From Paludibacteraceae bacterium (GTDB taxonomy: Bacteria > Bacteroidota > Bacteroidia > Bacteroidales > Paludibacteraceae): DNA of 32,611 nucleotides. The notes beneath the pieces were generated by a model. That model ran no database searches. It was not told the DNA's origin and saw only the letters and a program-made list of their open reading frames with translations. A program made the translations under genes and the position numbers. The stretch spans positions 1-32,611 of the forward strand of contig JAQVJY010000016.1 in NCBI GenBank assembly GCA_028694915.1, written 5' to 3'. Positions 23,504-32,611 of the stretch are shown one piece after another; the first letter of the stretch is position 1; every line of letters begins with the position of its first letter.

Positions 23504-24225
23504 AAGTATCAGTTTGCATTGCTACCTACAATGGCGAGAATTATATACGCCAACAATTAGAATCCATTCTATTGCAAATAGGAAGAAACGATGAAATAAT
23601 TATTTCGGATGACGGCTCCACCGACAATACGATTAACATTATTAAATCGTTAGAAGATGCACGTATCAAAATAACATATGCCAACGGACATAACTTCAAA
23701 AAAAATTTTGAAAATGCTCTTTGCCACGCCACGGGAGATTACATTTTTCTCTCTGATCAAGATGATGTTTGGATAGAAGGTAAATACACTAGCTGTTTAA
23801 AAGAACTCCAAACCTGTGATTTAGTAATCACGAATTCAAGTGTGGTTGATAACAATATGAATATTATCATACCCTCGTTTTTTGATTATTATCATTCTGG
23901 CCCTGGCGTGTTGAAAAACAGTTTAAACAACACTTATTTCGGTGCTTGTATGGCCTTTAACCAAAAAATTCTTAACTTCGCACTCCCATTTCCTAAAACA
24001 AAGGAAATTGGACATGACATTTGGATTGGTTTGGTTGCCGAAATTGTTGGCAAAGTACATTTTATTAACCAACCATTTTTATTGTATCGACGACATGATT
24101 TGTCACTAACTAATATCTCCACTAATTTAGTTACACGAAGTCAAAGAGGACTCTTCACAAAGCTAATTAGTAGATTTATAGTTTTATATCACGTCGCCAT
24201 CTTTTACCTGAAACACAAATTATGA
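23500..24225 (+). CDS. Family 2 glycosyltransferase
   Basis: This 241-aa GT-A glycosyltransferase begins MKVSVCIATYNGENYIRQQLES. It has the classic SDDGSTDNT motif and the metal/NDP-sugar motif LSDQDDVW (Asp86, Asp88, Asp89). I chose ATG at 23500, which overlaps the previous stop as ATGA. An in-frame start at 23437 would add 21 residues that do not resemble the family and that lie wholly in the previous gene. The C-terminus ends in a hydrophobic basic helix (LISRFIVLYHVAIFYLKHKL) that may touch the membrane. The donor and acceptor are unknown. Confidence 0.93.
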   Translation: MKVSVCIATYNGENYIRQQLESILLQIGRNDEIIISDDGSTDNTINIIKSLEDARIKITYANGHNFKKNFENALCHATGDYIFLSDQDDVWIEGKYTSCLKELQTCDLVITNSSVVDNNMNIIIPSFFDYYHSGPGVLKNSLNNTYFGACMAFNQKILNFALPFPKTKEIGHDIWIGLVAEIVGKVHFINQPFLLYRRHDLSLTNISTNLVTRSQRGLFTKLISRFIVLYHVAIFYLKHKL

Positions 24226-24980
24226 CCGACAATCTAGTATCCATTATCACTCCTTTATACAACGGAGAGCGCTTTGTGGCGGAAACTATCGAGAGTGTCC
24301 TAACGCAAACTTATCCACATTGGGAGATGATTATCATCAATGATGGTTCCAAAGACAATAGTGAAGCTATTGTGCAAAAATATACCGAAAAAGATGCCAG
24401 AATAAAACTCGTGTCACAACCAAACGCAGGCTCAGCTGCTGCGCGAAACAATGGTATACGAAGAGCCGCTGGTCGTTACATCGCCTTATTAGATGCTGAT
24501 GATTTATGGGAACCATTCTTCTTAGAATCGCAATTAGATCTTATGCACAAGACTGGTGCCTTGCTAGTATATGGTTCACACAAACGTATTGATGCTCAAA
24601 ATCAGGAATGTTTAAAGCCATTTTACGTACCAGAAAAAGTAATCTATACCGATCTGCTAAAAACTTGTTCCATCACCTGCTTAACAGGACTATACGACAC
24701 CTCGAAATACGGAAAAGTATATCTTAACGAAGCGTTCAAAAGTCTACGCGATGACCACATTTATTGGTTAGATATTCTAAAAATGACAGGTGTAGCATAT
24801 GGTAATCCACAAATTATTGGTTCTTATCGCATTTTAGGAAATTCAGTTTCCAGAAACAAGAAAAAGGTGATTATTCCACAATTCAAAGTGTATTATGAAT
24901 GTGAAAAATTAGGACTACTTAAGAGCCTTTATTATCTTACCAATTGGGCCATTAATGGTTATTTTAAATACAAAGCATAA
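24222..24980 (+). CDS. Family 2 glycosyltransferase
   Basis: This 252-aa GT2 protein starts SIITPLYNGERFVAETIES, then has INDGSKDNS, QPNAGSAAARNNGIRRA and the DxD-type LLDADDLW (Asp91, Asp93, Asp94). It is closest to the large group of small galactosyl-, glucosyl- or N-acetylhexosaminyltransferases of surface-glycan loci. Its start overlaps the previous stop by 4 bases, and glf starts 3 bases after its stop. The specificity cannot be read from the sequence. Confidence 0.93.
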   Translation: MTDNLVSIITPLYNGERFVAETIESVLTQTYPHWEMIIINDGSKDNSEAIVQKYTEKDARIKLVSQPNAGSAAARNNGIRRAAGRYIALLDADDLWEPFFLESQLDLMHKTGALLVYGSHKRIDAQNQECLKPFYVPEKVIYTDLLKTCSITCLTGLYDTSKYGKVYLNEAFKSLRDDHIYWLDILKMTGVAYGNPQIIGSYRILGNSVSRNKKKVIIPQFKVYYECEKLGLLKSLYYLTNWAINGYFKYKA

Positions 24981-24983
24981 AAC

Positions 24984-26102
24984 ATGGAACACAAACAGGA
25001 AAAATACGATTTTTTAATTGTAGGTAGTGGACTTTTTGGTGCTGTTTTTGCGCATAAAGCCACCGCCTTGGGCAAGTCGTGTTTGGTGGTCGATAAGCGT
25101 TCACATGTGGGTGGAAACGTTTTCTGTCGAAACATACAAGGTATTCAAGTACACAATTATGGAGCGCACATCTTTCACACATCCGACAAAGAGGTTTGGG
25201 ATTTTGTGAATCAATTCGTACCATTCAATCGTTATACAAATAGCCCGTTGGCCAAATACGGTGAAGAGTTGTATAATTTGCCGTTCAATATGAACACCTT
25301 CCACCAACTGTGGGGCATCAAAACCCCAGAGGAAGCTCGCAAAAAAATAGCCGAACAGCGTGGCAAATATGCCAATATCAACCCACAAAATTTGGAGGAA
25401 CAAGCGCTACAATTGGTAGGACACGACATCTACAAAAAACTGATTAAAGGCTACACTGAAAAACAATGGGGTTGTAAAGCCACAGAATTACCTAGTTTTA
25501 TTATTCGCCGATTACCACTACGTTTCACCTACGATAATAATTATTTCAACGACAAATATCAGGGTATTCCAGAAGGTGGATACAACATACTTATAAATAG
25601 ATTGTTAGAAAATAGTGACATTATTTTAAATACCGACTTTTTACAACAGCGCGAAGAATTAATGGAAAAAGCCGAGACCATTCTCTATACGGGCATGTTG
25701 GACGCCTACTTTAACTATCAATATGGCAACCTAGAGTTTCGTAGCTTACGATTTGAAACACAATTACTCGACATCGACAATTTCCAAGGGAATGCTGTGG
25801 TCAACTATACAGATGCAGAAACTCCTTTCACTCGTATCATCGAACACAAACATTTTGATTACGGCACACAACCAAAAACCGTCATCACAAAAGAGTACCC
25901 TCAACCTTGGGATCAGACTAAGGAGGCCTATTATCCAGTAAACAACGATAAAAACGAACAATTGGCTGCAAAATATAAATTTTTAGCAAATCAAGAACCG
26001 AATGTTATTTTTGGTGGCCGTTTAGCCGACTACAAATATTACGATATGGACGAAGTCATCCGTTTAGCTTTAGACAAAGCCGATGCTATTTTAAAACAAT
26101 AA
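24984..26102 (+). CDS. glf: UDP-galactopyranose mutase
   Basis: This flavoenzyme converts UDP-galactopyranose to UDP-galactofuranose, the donor of Galf residues. The 372-aa protein has the N-terminal FAD-binding FLIVGSGLFGAVFA and DKRSHVGGN motifs. It also has the family's HNYGAHIFHT, the substrate-contact region KGYTEKQWG and RIIEHKHF, and the C-terminal GRLADYKYYDMD. Its length is that of typical bacterial Glf (about 370-390 aa). Its place among glycosyltransferases suggests that the exported polysaccharide contains galactofuranose. One of the adjacent GT2 proteins could be the Galf transferase. Confidence 0.96.
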   Translation: MEHKQEKYDFLIVGSGLFGAVFAHKATALGKSCLVVDKRSHVGGNVFCRNIQGIQVHNYGAHIFHTSDKEVWDFVNQFVPFNRYTNSPLAKYGEELYNLPFNMNTFHQLWGIKTPEEARKKIAEQRGKYANINPQNLEEQALQLVGHDIYKKLIKGYTEKQWGCKATELPSFIIRRLPLRFTYDNNYFNDKYQGIPEGGYNILINRLLENSDIILNTDFLQQREELMEKAETILYTGMLDAYFNYQYGNLEFRSLRFETQLLDIDNFQGNAVVNYTDAETPFTRIIEHKHFDYGTQPKTVITKEYPQPWDQTKEAYYPVNNDKNEQLAAKYKFLANQEPNVIFGGRLADYKYYDMDEVIRLALDKADAILKQ

Positions 26103-26103
26103 T

Positions 26104-26916
26104 ATGCTAAATGTCTCGATTGTATTATATCATACCAACATCCGTGAAGTTACGGCTTTAGTGGATGTTTTGCGTGATAGTACTCATGTCAATACTATTT
26201 TCTTAATTGACAATTCCGAGACAAAAAATCCAGATTTTGAACTCCTACCAGCAACCTACCTATTCAACGGAAAAAATTTAGGTTACGGCGCAGCACACAA
26301 TATTGCCATTCGGCAAACACTCACTCACCACACTCCATATCATTTAGTAGTCAATTCCGACATCTACTTTCAATCTGAAAGCATAGGTCAACTACTTGAT
26401 TTTATGGAGGATCATCAAGATATTGGGAGCTTAATGCCAAAAATATTTTATCCTGACGAAAAAATTCAATACCTTTGCAAACTCATTCCTACACCATTAG
26501 ATTTATTCGGCAGACGATTTTTGCCGCGTAAATGGATGCAAAAAAGGATTGAACACTTTGAATTACAACAATTTGGATACGACAAAATAATGGATGTTCC
26601 TTATCTTTCTGGCTGCTTTATGTTGTTACGTTCCGAAGCACTGGAGAAAGTAGGCCTATTTGATGAACGTTTTTTCATGTATCCTGAAGATATCGACTTA
26701 ACCCGTCGTGTCAGAGAGTACTATCGTACTGTTTTTTATCCCCATGTGTCTGTTATTCACAACCACGCGCAAGGCTCGTATAAAAGCAAAAAATTACTTT
26801 GGATTCACATCATCAACCTTATTCGGTATTTCAATAAATGGGGATGGTTCTGTGATAAAAAACGACAACTGATAAACAAGGAAACCCTTAATCAATTTAA
26901 AAATAACAAATTATGA
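26104..26916 (+). CDS. Family 2 glycosyltransferase (rhamnosyltransferase-like)
   Basis: This 270-aa GT2 protein has the features of the WbbL/rhamnosyltransferase-like subgroup: SIVLYHTN at the start, GKNLGYGAAHNIAI, the N84-S-D86 donor motif (LVVNSDIYF), SGCFMLLRSEALEKVGLFDERFFMYPEDIDL and HNHAQGSYKS. The strongly conserved MYPEDIDL segment makes the family call firm. It lies 1 base after glf and overlaps marC by 4 bases. A role for rfbB-derived dTDP-rhamnose is possible but not shown. Confidence 0.94.
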   Translation: MLNVSIVLYHTNIREVTALVDVLRDSTHVNTIFLIDNSETKNPDFELLPATYLFNGKNLGYGAAHNIAIRQTLTHHTPYHLVVNSDIYFQSESIGQLLDFMEDHQDIGSLMPKIFYPDEKIQYLCKLIPTPLDLFGRRFLPRKWMQKRIEHFELQQFGYDKIMDVPYLSGCFMLLRSEALEKVGLFDERFFMYPEDIDLTRRVREYYRTVFYPHVSVIHNHAQGSYKSKKLLWIHIINLIRYFNKWGWFCDKKRQLINKETLNQFKNNKL

Positions 26917-27494
26917 ATTTCAGTATAATGGAAATCGCGAGTGCGTTCATCGTTCTATTCGCCATCATCGACATTTTGGGTTCTATTCCAATTATTCTGA
27001 ATTTACAGAAAAAAGGAGAACAACTTCATCCGTTTAGAACGAGTGCGGTTGCATTGTCTATCATGTTATTATTTCTGTTTGCGGGTGATTTAGTGCTCCA
27101 ACTATTCAATGTAGATATCCGTTCATTCGCCGTGGCGGGTGCACTTATTATCTTCATTATGGCACTCGAAATGGTACTCGATGTAGAACTTTTTAAAAAT
27201 AAAGGACCGGAAGGCAGTGCAGCTATTGTGCCATTGGCTTTCCCATTGGTAGCAGGTCCTGGCTCTTTTACAGCACTACTCTCTTTACGTGCTGAATATG
27301 CTACCGAGAATATTGTAATAGCCTTGGTTTTGAACCTTATTTTTGTATTTCTTGTGTTGAGTTCAACCAAAAAGATTGAGAAAATTTTTGGAGAAGGCGG
27401 CATTTATATTCTACGTAAATTTTTCGGAATTATCCTATTAGCTATTTCTGTCAAACTATTTGTCGAAAATATCAGCTATTTGATAAAATTGTAA
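26913..27494 (+). CDS. MarC-family integral membrane protein
   Basis: The 193-aa protein has six hydrophobic segments and family motifs such as FAIIDILGSIPIIL near the N-terminus, FAVAGALIIFIMALEMV and IVPLAFPLVAGPGS. This is the MarC/YchE-type family. Its transport role is not established, and early claims of a link to antibiotic resistance were not upheld. It overlaps the preceding glycosyltransferase by 4 bases (ATGA), so it belongs to the same transcript. A second Met at residue 6 (MEIASAF) is an alternative start. I make no function claim beyond the family. Confidence 0.92.
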   Translation: MNFSIMEIASAFIVLFAIIDILGSIPIILNLQKKGEQLHPFRTSAVALSIMLLFLFAGDLVLQLFNVDIRSFAVAGALIIFIMALEMVLDVELFKNKGPEGSAAIVPLAFPLVAGPGSFTALLSLRAEYATENIVIALVLNLIFVFLVLSSTKKIEKIFGEGGIYILRKFFGIILLAISVKLFVENISYLIKL

Positions 27495-27500
27495 CAAGAA

Positions 27501-28121
27501 ATGTCGGTTATTATACTTCCAACAGCTTATCTTGCGCCGGTATCTTATTATAAATATCTCGTCAATTCTCCTGTCATCATAGAGAAACACGCCTTTTACG
27601 TAAAACAAACTTACGCCAATCGGTGTCAAATAGCTACGGCCAACGGTGTCGAAAACTTAACCATTCCTGTGGAACACCAAGCGCACAAAGTGGCGATGAA
27701 GGATGTGCAAATTTCAGAACATTCCAACTGGCAAACTTTACATTGGAGAGCCATAGAAACCGCCTACAACTCAACTCCTTTTTTTGACTACTACAAAGAA
27801 GACTTACAACCTTTTTTTGAGCAAAAATTCACTTTTTTGCTTGATTTCAACCAACAAATACAACAAACAGTACTTGATATACTTGGCTTCGACACAACCA
27901 TCACGCTTAGTGATAGTTATAAAGAAGCATACATTTCTGGTGAAATTGACCTTCGCGAAATACTTCACCCTAAGAAAAAACTCGTACCTTTGGACGTTCA
28001 TTTGGAACACCAAAATTATTACCAAGTGTTTAACCACAAATTTGGTTTTTTGCCTAATTTAAGCATCATCGACTTGCTTTTTAATATGGGTAACGAAGCT
28101 CGTTTGATTTTAAAAAAATAA
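27501..28121 (+). CDS. WbqC-like family protein
   Basis: This 206-aa cytoplasmic protein resembles the WbqC family, often found in polysaccharide loci. It has the family's N-terminal ILPTAYLAPVSYYKYLVN, an ENLTIPVEHQ segment, and the NWQTLHWRAIETAYNSTPFFDYY block. The biochemical function of the family is not well established. It starts 6 bases after marC and ends 5 bases before ilvE. The family name is from recognition of these blocks, with no catalytic motif to confirm it. Confidence 0.83.
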   Translation: MSVIILPTAYLAPVSYYKYLVNSPVIIEKHAFYVKQTYANRCQIATANGVENLTIPVEHQAHKVAMKDVQISEHSNWQTLHWRAIETAYNSTPFFDYYKEDLQPFFEQKFTFLLDFNQQIQQTVLDILGFDTTITLSDSYKEAYISGEIDLREILHPKKKLVPLDVHLEHQNYYQVFNHKFGFLPNLSIIDLLFNMGNEARLILKK

Positions 28122-28126
28122 TAAAG

Positions 28127-29146
28127 ATGGAAACAATTGATTGGAAAAACATCGGATTTGGCTACATACCAACCGATCACAACGTTCGCTGCACATTTAC
28201 CAACGGTGCTTGGGGCGAACTTCGTACACACGACGACGCATATCTCAACTTACATATGGCAGCCTCTTGCTTGCATTATGCTCAAGAAGCATTTGAAGGT
28301 TTAAAAGCCTTCCGTGGAGTCGATGGTAAAATACGCATATTCCGTATGGAAGAAAATGCAAAACGTTTACAAGATTCGTGTAAAGGCATCATGATGCCTG
28401 AACTACCAATTGACAAATTCAAAGAAGCAATTCTAAAAGTAGTAAAACTAAATGAACGATTCATTCCGCCATACGAAAGTGGTGCATCGTTATACATTCG
28501 TCCGATGATTATTGGAACAACTGCCTTAGTTGGCGTAAAACCCGCTAACGAATACGAATTTATTGTATTCGTTACACCTGTAGGTCCTTATTTCAAAGGA
28601 GGATTCCAAGCTACTCCATTTATGTTAAGCCGTAAATACGACCGTGCAGCTCCACTAGGCACAGGTATGTACAAAATTGGTGGTAATTACGCATCGGGCA
28701 TGGCAGCTGGTGTACACGCACACGAAATGGGTTATTCTGCTATTTTCTACCTCGACCCTAAAGAAAAAAAATACATCGACGAGTGTGGTGCAGCTAACTT
28801 CTTTGGCATCAAAGGCAATACATATCTCACCCCTAAGTCAAGCTCTATCTTACCATCCATTACAAATCGTAGTTTGATGACACTGGCCAAAGATTTAGGT
28901 ATGACTGTGGAACATCGCCCTATTGCTGTAGAAGAATTGGAGACATTAGATGAAGCAGGTGCTTGCGGAACAGCAGCCGTAATCAGTCCAATAACAAAAA
29001 TAGACGATATTGATTATGGACATTCTTATGTATTCTCACACGACGGTAAACCAGGACCTAAATGCACCGAATTATACAATCATTTACGTGGCATCCAATA
29101 TGGTGAAAAAGCAGACAAATTTGGTTGGATAACCATTGTTGAATAA
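28127..29146 (+). CDS. ilvE: Branched-chain amino acid aminotransferase
   Basis: This PLP enzyme transfers amino groups between glutamate and the keto acids of leucine, isoleucine and valine. The 339-aa fold type IV protein has QEAFEGLKAFRG, SLYIRPMIIGT, and the PLP lysine K183 in MYKIGGNYASGM. It also has DECGAANFFGIKG and GACGTAAVISPI, all typical of IlvE. It is the last gene of the nine-gene unit, 5 bases after the WbqC-like gene, with a terminator after it. No ilv or leu genes adjoin, so it seems to be expressed with the polysaccharide genes. Confidence 0.96.
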   Translation: METIDWKNIGFGYIPTDHNVRCTFTNGAWGELRTHDDAYLNLHMAASCLHYAQEAFEGLKAFRGVDGKIRIFRMEENAKRLQDSCKGIMMPELPIDKFKEAILKVVKLNERFIPPYESGASLYIRPMIIGTTALVGVKPANEYEFIVFVTPVGPYFKGGFQATPFMLSRKYDRAAPLGTGMYKIGGNYASGMAAGVHAHEMGYSAIFYLDPKEKKYIDECGAANFFGIKGNTYLTPKSSSILPSITNRSLMTLAKDLGMTVEHRPIAVEELETLDEAGACGTAAVISPITKIDDIDYGHSYVFSHDGKPGPKCTELYNHLRGIQYGEKADKFGWITIVE

Positions 29147-29156
29147 TTCAAAATAA

Positions 29157-30311
<1,155 letters not shown>

Positions 30312-30330
30312 GTAATTACATAAACATAGA

Positions 30331-30365
30331 AAAAGCTCCGAAAAATATTTTTTCGGAGTTTTTTT
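30331..30365 (+). terminator. Intrinsic terminator after gap
   Basis: CTCCGAAAAA/TTTTTCGGAG with a 3-base loop is followed by a T run (30359-30365). Confidence 0.92.
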
Positions 30366-30366
30366 A

Positions 30367-30397
30367 TTGCACAAATTTGACTATTTGGTTATCTTTA
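30367..30397 (+). promoter_or_regulatory. Promoter of the AlkD-like gene
   Basis: TTG (30367-30369), a 20-base spacer and TATCTTTA (30390-30397, one base off consensus). The predicted start near 30404 leaves a leader of about 11 bases before the ATG at 30415. Confidence 0.68.
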
Positions 30398-30414
30398 CAA
30401 CATTCAAAACTAAA

Positions 30415-31146
30415 ATGATGATAACACAACATTCCACCGCACAAGAGATAAAAGAGATGCTATTTAAGCTCTCTGATCCACAAAAAAAAGATTTTCTGCC
30501 TTACTTTTTTAAAACAGGTAAAGGACAATACGGAGAAGACGATAAATTCATCGGAGTGGTAGTGCCCAAACAACGAGCATTAGCAAAAACGATACAAAAA
30601 ATTGAATTATCAGAAATAGAGCTATTACTCTGTGATCCTTATCACGAATGCCGTCTTACAGGGTTGTTACTATTAGTACAAATTTATCAAAAAGCCTCGA
30701 CAGAAGAAGATAAAAAGGTCATTTTTGATTTCTACATTGCAAATTGTACACACATCAATAATTGGGATTTAGTGGACTTATCCGCACCTCAAATTGTAGG
30801 CGATTATTTACTTACACATCCACGAGAAGTTTTGGTGACATACGCCCAGAGTAATCATTTGTGGCTCCAACGTATTGCCATCATTAGTACGTTCGCTTTT
30901 ATTAAAAAGAATCAATTGGCAGACACGTTTGCAATAGCTGACTTGCTTTTAAACCATTCTCACGACCTAATTCACAAAGCCGTAGGTTGGATGCTTCGAG
31001 AAGCAGGGAAACGCGATTTTGAGGCGGAATATGACTTTCTACTGACTAACGAAAGATACAAGCGGATGCCTCGCACGATGTTGCGCTATGCAATCGAAAA
31101 ATTTCCAGAACCCATGCGCCAAGACTTTTTAAAAGGTCGTTTATAA
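30415..31146 (+). CDS. AlkD-like DNA alkylation repair protein
   Basis: This 243-aa protein belongs to the AlkD-type HEAT-like-repeat DNA glycosylases, which remove positively charged alkylated purines. Matching blocks are TGKGQYGEDDKFIGVVVPKQRALA, the NNWDLVDLSAPQIVG segment containing the conserved Trp-Asp, WLQRIAIISTFAFI, and KAVGWMLREAGKRD near the C-terminus. The start is ATG 30415 (another ATG is at 30418). The TTG at 30367 lies in the promoter and is rejected. It is alone behind its own promoter and converges on serB. The family is well supported; the substrate range is inferred from AlkD. Confidence 0.92.
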   Translation: MMITQHSTAQEIKEMLFKLSDPQKKDFLPYFFKTGKGQYGEDDKFIGVVVPKQRALAKTIQKIELSEIELLLCDPYHECRLTGLLLLVQIYQKASTEEDKKVIFDFYIANCTHINNWDLVDLSAPQIVGDYLLTHPREVLVTYAQSNHLWLQRIAIISTFAFIKKNQLADTFAIADLLLNHSHDLIHKAVGWMLREAGKRDFEAEYDFLLTNERYKRMPRTMLRYAIEKFPEPMRQDFLKGRL

Positions 31147-31148
31147 AA

Positions 31149-31182
31149 AAAGAGATGTTTAGAATTTTCTAAGCATCTCTTT
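31149..31182. terminator. Terminator between the AlkD-like gene and serB
   Basis: A 16-bp stem (31149-31164 with 31167-31182, one G-T wobble) has a 2-base loop. The T run is good on the minus strand (seven T) and poorer on the plus strand, so it mainly serves serB. Confidence 0.87.
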
Positions 31183-31187
31183 CTATA

Positions 31188-32414
31188 TTAAAGAATGGAA
31201 TCTAAATGAACATCTCGGAATCCCAAAAAGTACAAAATTCCGTCCAACCCAATCGTCGATATCGACTGACGGGCATTTTCTTTTACTTTTGGCTTTGCAT
31301 GAAATGCAATGCCTAAACCAGCTAAATTTAACATTGGTAAATCATTAGCCCCATCACCAACAGCAATAACTTGTTCTAATTCAATTTTCTCAACCTGAGC
31401 AATCAAATTCAGCAATTCCGCTTTACGCTTACCATCCACAATATCTCCTAGGTGACGTCCTGTAAGTTTACCATCTTCGATTTCCAGTTGATTTGCATAC
31501 ACATAATCAACGCCAAACCGTTTTTGTAAATATTGACCAAAGTAAGTGAATCCACCAGATAAAATAGCAATTTTAAACCCACATTTTTTTAGGACCGACA
31601 TAAGACGGTCGGCGCCATCCATAATGGGTAAGTTTTCTGCAATTTCACGCATAACCGATTCGTCCAAACCTTTTAATAAAGCAACTCGTTGGCGAAAACT
31701 TTCATTAAAATCAATTTCGCCGCGCATGGCCGATTCGGTAATAGCACGTACTTGTTCACCTACACCAGCTCTATCTGCCAATTCATCAATTACTTCTGTT
31801 TTAATGAGCGTCGAATCCATATCAAAACAAATAAGACGTCTATTACGGCGATACATATCATCCTTTTGAAAGGAAATATCAATTCCTTCCTGAGCAGAAA
31901 TTTCAAGGAATTTAGTCGAAAATAGGTTCTTATCAACTAACTCACCACGTACCGAAAATTCAACGCAAGAGCGTAGATGATCTAAATCCTTTTCGTCTAA
32001 CGATGGACGTCCTGTTAAACGTTTGATAGAATCAATATTTAACTGTTGTTCTGATACAGCTTTAGTAACCAGCCCTATTTGGCGAGCAGTAATCATCCGC
32101 CCCAAAACTGTTACCACATAGCGACTTTTCCCTTGACGAACCACCCAATTGTTATATTTTTCTTCCGTTACGGGAGTAAAACGTACGTGTACACCTAATT
32201 CCGAACACCTAAACAAAATATCTTTCAAAATATGACCTGAATGTTCAGCAGAATCCATTTTAAAAAGAATCCCCAAAGATAGCGTATGATGAATATCAGC
32301 CTGACCTATATCCAAAATAGTGGCATTATACTGCCCTAAAATCTCTGTAATTGAAGCTGTTACTCCCGGTTTATCTTCCCCTGAAATACTAATTAAAATA
32401 ATTTCGCTTGGCAT
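31188..32414 (-). CDS. serB: Phosphoserine phosphatase with N-terminal ACT domains
   Basis: This HAD-family enzyme performs the last step of serine synthesis, hydrolysing O-phosphoserine. The 408-aa product has an ACT-like region (ISISGEDKPGVTASITEIL and RYVVTVLGRMITARQIG, about residues 1-165). The HAD domain has motif I FDMDSTLI (Asp198 and Asp200), motif II LSGGF, a GKRKAELL lysine and motif III VGDGANDLPML. ACT domains suggest allosteric control by an amino acid. I chose ATG 32414 rather than ATG 32444: the latter overlaps the promoter box and adds ten residues that do not fit the family. It lies downstream of the rRNA terminator on the same strand. Confidence 0.96.
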   Translation of the reverse strand: MPSEIILISISGEDKPGVTASITEILGQYNATILDIGQADIHHTLSLGILFKMDSAEHSGHILKDILFRCSELGVHVRFTPVTEEKYNNWVVRQGKSRYVVTVLGRMITARQIGLVTKAVSEQQLNIDSIKRLTGRPSLDEKDLDHLRSCVEFSVRGELVDKNLFSTKFLEISAQEGIDISFQKDDMYRRNRRLICFDMDSTLIKTEVIDELADRAGVGEQVRAITESAMRGEIDFNESFRQRVALLKGLDESVMREIAENLPIMDGADRLMSVLKKCGFKIAILSGGFTYFGQYLQKRFGVDYVYANQLEIEDGKLTGRHLGDIVDGKRKAELLNLIAQVEKIELEQVIAVGDGANDLPMLNLAGLGIAFHAKPKVKENARQSISTIGLDGILYFLGFRDVHLDSIL

Positions 32415-32441
32415 AATTAAATAATGAAAGGATTTATAATG

Positions 32442-32449
32442 CAAATATA
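32442..32449 (-). promoter_or_regulatory. Probable promoter -7 element of serB
   Basis: On the minus strand TATATTTG (32449-32442) matches the consensus 28 bases before the serB ATG. No clear -33 element is seen at the right spacing. Confidence 0.6.
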
Positions 32450-32481
32450 CGCAAAAATGAGCAAAAAAAAGGCATTATTGC

Positions 32482-32520
32482 AAAAAAAAGAGCCGAGTAT
32501 ACAGTTGTATACTCGGCTCT
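32482..32520 (-). terminator. Terminator of the rRNA operon
   Basis: Arms 32489-32503 and 32506-32520 form a perfect 15-bp stem with a 2-base loop. On the minus strand it is followed by eight T. It lies just after the 5S rRNA. Confidence 0.95.
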
Positions 32521-32524
32521 GAAA

Positions 32525-32611
<87 letters not shown>

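Noticed and set aside
32415..32444. Longer serB start at 32444
   Set aside because: The ATG is inside the TATATTTG promoter box, so it would lie upstream of transcription.

Overview
The window looks like chromosomal DNA of a low-GC member of the Bacteroidota, most likely order Bacteroidales (Paludibacter/Dysgonomonas-like families are a guess). The evidence is the promoters (TTG or TTTG, 19-20 bases, then TAnnTTTG ahead of many genes), the almost complete lack of Shine-Dalgarno sites, the rplM-rpsI-rpsB-tsf gene order, S16 and S2 proteins with long charged C-terminal tails, and lipoprotein and outer-membrane barrel families typical of the phylum. No insertion sequence, phage gene, CRISPR array or broken gene was found. 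Most of the window is housekeeping DNA around one surface-glycan region.

Layout. 1-4.3 kb: a secreted M3 peptidase (dcp) and a lipoprotein type I pullulanase (pulA). 4.3-4.7 kb: tRNA-Ser(UGA) followed without a terminator by rpmE2 (zinc-free L31). 4.8-6.9 kb: three tightly packed genes for a small outer-membrane barrel, a lipoprotein calcineurin-like phosphoesterase and a zinc-ribbon Nudix hydrolase. 7.0-11.8 kb: a 1010-residue TPR protein and a barrel without a recognisable plug. 11.85-14.6 kb, minus strand: rplM-rpsI-rpsB-tsf, with a structured leader before rplM and hairpins in the rpsI-rpsB and rpsB-tsf gaps. 15.0-16.3 kb: an RhlE-type DEAD-box helicase ending in a perfect 25-bp inverted-repeat terminator.

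16.3-29.1 kb is the surface-polysaccharide region. On the minus strand rfbB, a Wza-like export lipoprotein and a Wzc-like tyrosine kinase form one unit. rpsP sits between this and a plus-strand unit of nine genes packed with gaps of at most 6 bases or overlaps: a Wzy-like polymerase, three family 2 glycosyltransferases, glf, a fourth glycosyltransferase, a MarC-family membrane protein, a WbqC-like protein and ilvE. Together they suggest a galactofuranose-containing exported polysaccharide made by a Wzy-dependent route. The flippase, the initiating transferase and the rest of the dTDP-sugar pathway must lie elsewhere.

29.2-32.6 kb: gap (GAPDH, with codon use of a highly expressed gene), an AlkD-like DNA glycosylase, serB with N-terminal ACT domains, and the 3' part of a 5S rRNA with its strong terminator, which marks the end of an rRNA operon on the minus strand. 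I do not see a clearly new defence or mobile system. The best leads are the candidate ribosomal-protein leaders, the tRNA-rpmE2 transcript, the barrel/phosphoesterase/Nudix operon, the TPR/barrel pair, and an inverted repeat between the divergent rfbB and rpsP units.
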